Both the position numbers and the translations under genes were made by a program. From the NCBI GenBank assembly GCA_036377075.1, contig DASUZB010000334.1, positions 1 through 13,922 of the forward strand: a DNA stretch of 13,922 bases, read 5' to 3'. Numbering within the stretch: the stretch's first letter is position 1; the number at the start of each line of letters is the position of its first letter. Source of the stretch: DASUZB01 sp036377075 (GTDB lineage: Bacteria > Actinomycetota > CALGFH01). Below, one piece after another: positions 11,879 to 13,922 of the stretch. Under the pieces are notes generated by a model, which was not told the DNA's origin, ran no database searches, and saw only the letters and a program-made list of their open reading frames with translations.

Positions 11879-12319
11879 ATGGCGACCACGACCGAGACGG
11901 CGATCGAGCTGTTGCGCTCCCAGGGCATGCGCATGACCCCGCAGCGCATCGCGATCGTCGAGGAGATCATGGGTACCTCCGGGTACGTCCTGCCGTCGGC
12001 GGCGATCAAGCGCGTCAAGCAGCGGGTGCCCGGCGTCAGCGCCTCGACCGTGTACCGGACGCTGGAGCGGCTGGAGGAGCTCGGCGCGCTCGCGCACGTG
12101 CACCTCGAGCACGGCCTGGGCTACCACCAGGTCAGCAGCGACACCCACGCGCACCTGGTCTGCAGCGCCTGCGGCAGGGAGCAGGAGGTGTCCCAGGCGG
12201 TGCTGCAACAGCTGGAGCGTTCGGTCGAGGGCGAGCACGGCTTCCGGCCCGACTTCAGCCACCACCCGATCTCGGGGGTCTGCACCAGCTGCCTGGAGGC
12301 GCAGCGCTCCTCCGCCTGA
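11879..12319 (+). CDS. Fur-family metal-dependent repressor (Nur-like)
   Basis: A 146-residue regulator of normal Fur length. The winged helix includes MRMTPQRIAIVEEI and the recognition helix SASTVYRTLERLEELG (residues 54-69). The structural zinc site is two Cys pairs, C95-x2-C98 and C135-x2-C138. Likely sensing ligands are His73 and His75 in LAHVHLEHG, plus His90 and His92 in THAHLVC, and His128-His129. The HVHLEHG segment resembles Streptomyces Nur (HAHLGHG), the nickel regulator, but the position of Nur His33 appears to be Tyr36 here, so the metal is uncertain; Zur or another branch is possible. A TTGCAA-type dyad just upstream suggests autoregulation. The divergent molybdoenzyme gene is a second possible target. 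Confidence 0.9.
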   Translation: MATTTETAIELLRSQGMRMTPQRIAIVEEIMGTSGYVLPSAAIKRVKQRVPGVSASTVYRTLERLEELGALAHVHLEHGLGYHQVSSDTHAHLVCSACGREQEVSQAVLQQLERSVEGEHGFRPDFSHHPISGVCTSCLEAQRSSA

Positions 12320-12325
12320 GCCGCC

Positions 12326-12341
12326 GGCCGCCCCTGCGGCC
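12326..12341 (+). terminator. Hairpin after the Fur-family gene
   Basis: GGCCGC (12326-12331) pairs with GCGGCC (12336-12341) around CCCT, seven bases after the stop. A second dyad, GGCGCCG (12345-12351) with CGGCGCC (12365-12371), follows before the next gene. There is no T-tract, so termination is likely but unproven. Confidence 0.4.
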
Positions 12342-12387
12342 CAAGGCGCCGCTACAACCGCGCCCGGCGCCTGCCGATTGAGACGGT

Positions 12388-13857
12388 GTGCGAACCAGAG
12401 CGTGGTGGGCCTACCTGGCGGCCGGGACGGCCGCCGTCCCCTGCTACCTGGCGCTGCCCCGCGACTGGTGGCAGACGGCCGCGAACCTCCTCGTCGGGCT
12501 CGCCGCGGTGGCCGCGTTGCTCGCCGGGATCTGGCTGCACCGGCCACGGCGCCCGGCGTTGTGGGGCACGCTGGCCGCCGGGCTGCTGTTCATCACCGGC
12601 GGTGACATCGTCTACGCGCTGTACGACCTGGTGCTCCACACCGCCACCCCGTTCCCCTCGCTGGCGGACGCCGCCTACCTCGCCGGCTGCCCGCTGATCG
12701 GCCTCGCCATGGTCCTGCTGGTGCGCGCGCGCACGGCGGGCAAGGACCGGGTCGCCTGGATCGACGCGGCCATCGTCGCCAGCGGCTTCGGGCTGCTGTC
12801 CTGGGTCTTCCTGATGGAGCCGACCGCCAGCAGCGGCGACCTCAGCTGGGTCGGCCGGCTGGTCGCGCTCGCCTACCCCGTCTGGGACGTGCTGTTCCTG
12901 GCGCTGGTGGTGCGGCTGCTCGCCGGCGTCGGCGCGCGGCTGCCCGCGCTGCGCCTGCTCGCCGGCGCGGTCACCCTCTGGCTCGTCTACGACACCATCT
13001 ACGCCCTGCTGGTGCAGTACGGGACGTACGTGCAGGGAAGCCTGGTCGACGCGATCTGGCTGCTCGGCTACGTGCTGTTCGGCGCCGCCGCGCTGCACCC
13101 GTCGATGGCGGAGCTGACCCAGCCGGTCGCCGAGCCGACGACGAGGCTGAGCTGGCGGCGGCTGGTGCTGCTCGCCGGCGCCTCGCTGATCGCTCCGGTG
13201 CTGCTGGTCTCGCAGAGCGTGCTCGCCGGCCACCGGGTCGACGGGATCGCCATCGGCGCCGCGTCGATGTTGCTGTTCCTGCTGGTGGTGCTGCGAATCG
13301 TCGGGTTGGTCAGGCAGGTGGAGGAGCAGGCCGAGCAGTTGGCGAGGCTGGCGCAGCACGACGCGTTGACCGGCATCCCCAACCGCCGCGCGTGGGACGG
13401 CGAGCTGCCGGTGGCGATGGACCGCGCGCGGCGCGACGGCGTGCCGCTGTCGGTGGCGCTGCTCGACCTCGACCACTTCAAGGACTTCAACGACCGCTTC
13501 GGCCACCAGGCCGGCGACCGCCTGCTCAAGAGCGCCACCGCCGCCTGGGCGGCGGCCCTGCGCGCCACCGACCGGCTGTGCCGCTACGGCGGGGAGGAGT
13601 TCGCCGTGCTCCTGCCCGGCGCCACCGCCGAGCAGGCCGGCGAGGTGCTCGAGCGGCTGCGCGCGGCCTCGCCCCAGGAGCAGACGTTCTCCGCCGGCCT
13701 GGTCTGCTGGGACGGCCAGGAGATCTCCGACGAGCTGGTCGCTCGCGCCGACCGCGCCCTGTACGCCGCCAAGGCGGCCGGCCGCGACCGCATCGTCGCC
13801 GCCGGCGGCACGCCGGCGAGGGCTGTCACGGGCGACCGCCAGTCGGAGCTTGGATGA
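12388..13857 (+). CDS. Multi-pass membrane GGDEF diguanylate cyclase
   Basis: A 489-residue protein. Residues 1 to about 310 form roughly eight to ten membrane segments without a recognised named sensor domain. A short coiled linker (VRQVEEQAEQLARLAQ) leads into a GGDEF domain (about 330-480) that begins HDALTGIPNRRAWD. It has LLDLDHFKDFND, the active-site GGEEF at 401-405, and an intact inhibitory RxxD site (RATD, 392-395), so it should make cyclic-di-GMP and be subject to product inhibition. No EAL domain is attached. The GTG at 12388 is the first start in frame that gives a normal hydrophobic N-terminus; its ribosome binding site is weak. It is the second cyclic-di-GMP enzyme in the window. 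Confidence 0.92.
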   Translation: MRTRAWWAYLAAGTAAVPCYLALPRDWWQTAANLLVGLAAVAALLAGIWLHRPRRPALWGTLAAGLLFITGGDIVYALYDLVLHTATPFPSLADAAYLAGCPLIGLAMVLLVRARTAGKDRVAWIDAAIVASGFGLLSWVFLMEPTASSGDLSWVGRLVALAYPVWDVLFLALVVRLLAGVGARLPALRLLAGAVTLWLVYDTIYALLVQYGTYVQGSLVDAIWLLGYVLFGAAALHPSMAELTQPVAEPTTRLSWRRLVLLAGASLIAPVLLVSQSVLAGHRVDGIAIGAASMLLFLLVVLRIVGLVRQVEEQAEQLARLAQHDALTGIPNRRAWDGELPVAMDRARRDGVPLSVALLDLDHFKDFNDRFGHQAGDRLLKSATAAWAAALRATDRLCRYGGEEFAVLLPGATAEQAGEVLERLRAASPQEQTFSAGLVCWDGQEISDELVARADRALYAAKAAGRDRIVAAGGTPARAVTGDRQSELG

Positions 13858-13905
13858 ATCCGGGAGCACGAGCAGTCCCGCCCGGCAGGGTTTCGGGGGG
13901 CGTGC

Positions 13906-13922
13906 GGGGGGCGGAGCCCCCC
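13906..13922 (+). terminator. GGGGGGC-GGA-GCCCCCC hairpin at the window end
   Basis: A perfect 7-bp stem with a three-base loop lies 48 bp after the diguanylate cyclase stop. It is suited to act as a terminator. The window stops at its last base, so a longer repeat cannot be excluded. Confidence 0.5.

Noticed and set aside
12352..13869. Long minus-strand open frame opposite the diguanylate cyclase
   Set aside because: Q/G/R-rich shadow protein without recognisable motifs.

Overview
The window is very GC-rich, with strong G/C preference at third codon positions, frequent GTG starts, two TAnnnT boxes placed for leaderless transcripts, and gene families typical of high-GC Gram-positives (a DUF4232 lipoprotein and the actinobacterial QueA-like branch). 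It looks like a chromosomal segment of an actinobacterium, possibly a deep-branching or environmental one. I cannot name the species. No tRNA, rRNA, CRISPR array, insertion sequence or phage gene was seen.

Layout. Positions 1-1851 (minus strand) hold a ferritin-like protein cut by the left edge and, upstream of it, an EamA-type drug/metabolite transporter. From 2046 a plus-strand operon encodes a short-chain dehydrogenase, a SnoaL-like protein and a divergent QueA-like protein, with start/stop overlap or near overlap. Positions 4453-7744 encode a sugar-type substrate-binding lipoprotein with no permease beside it. Its 3' end overlaps a membrane GGDEF-EAL enzyme, an arrangement that suggests an extracytoplasmic sensor for cyclic-di-GMP. 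A cation diffusion facilitator (7774-8661) and a DUF4232 lipoprotein (8788-9384) follow, ending at a strong hairpin.

The most notable locus is 9472-10230. A minus-strand thioredoxin-like membrane protein is interrupted by one in-frame TGA exactly where the first redox cysteine should be (U-T-E-C). Immediately downstream the mRNA can fold a hairpin with a GGUCU apical loop, resembling a bacterial SECIS. I read this as a selenoprotein with a UxxC active site, not a broken gene. It diverges from a metal-type MerR regulator, and the region between them has a textbook MerR promoter (TTGACC, 20-bp spacer with dyad, TATGGT) pointing at the selenoprotein gene.

To the right are a cytoplasmic sulfite-oxidase-family molybdenum enzyme (minus), which overlaps the MerR gene tail to tail, and a divergent Fur-family regulator with Nur-like features and a TTGCAA-type repeat in front of it. 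A second, multi-pass GGDEF diguanylate cyclase (12388-13857) and a terminator-like hairpin end the window. Positions 7.8-12.3 kb therefore group metal efflux, a metal-responsive selenothioredoxin, an oxidoreductase and a metal regulator. This segment is flanked by two cyclic-di-GMP enzymes.
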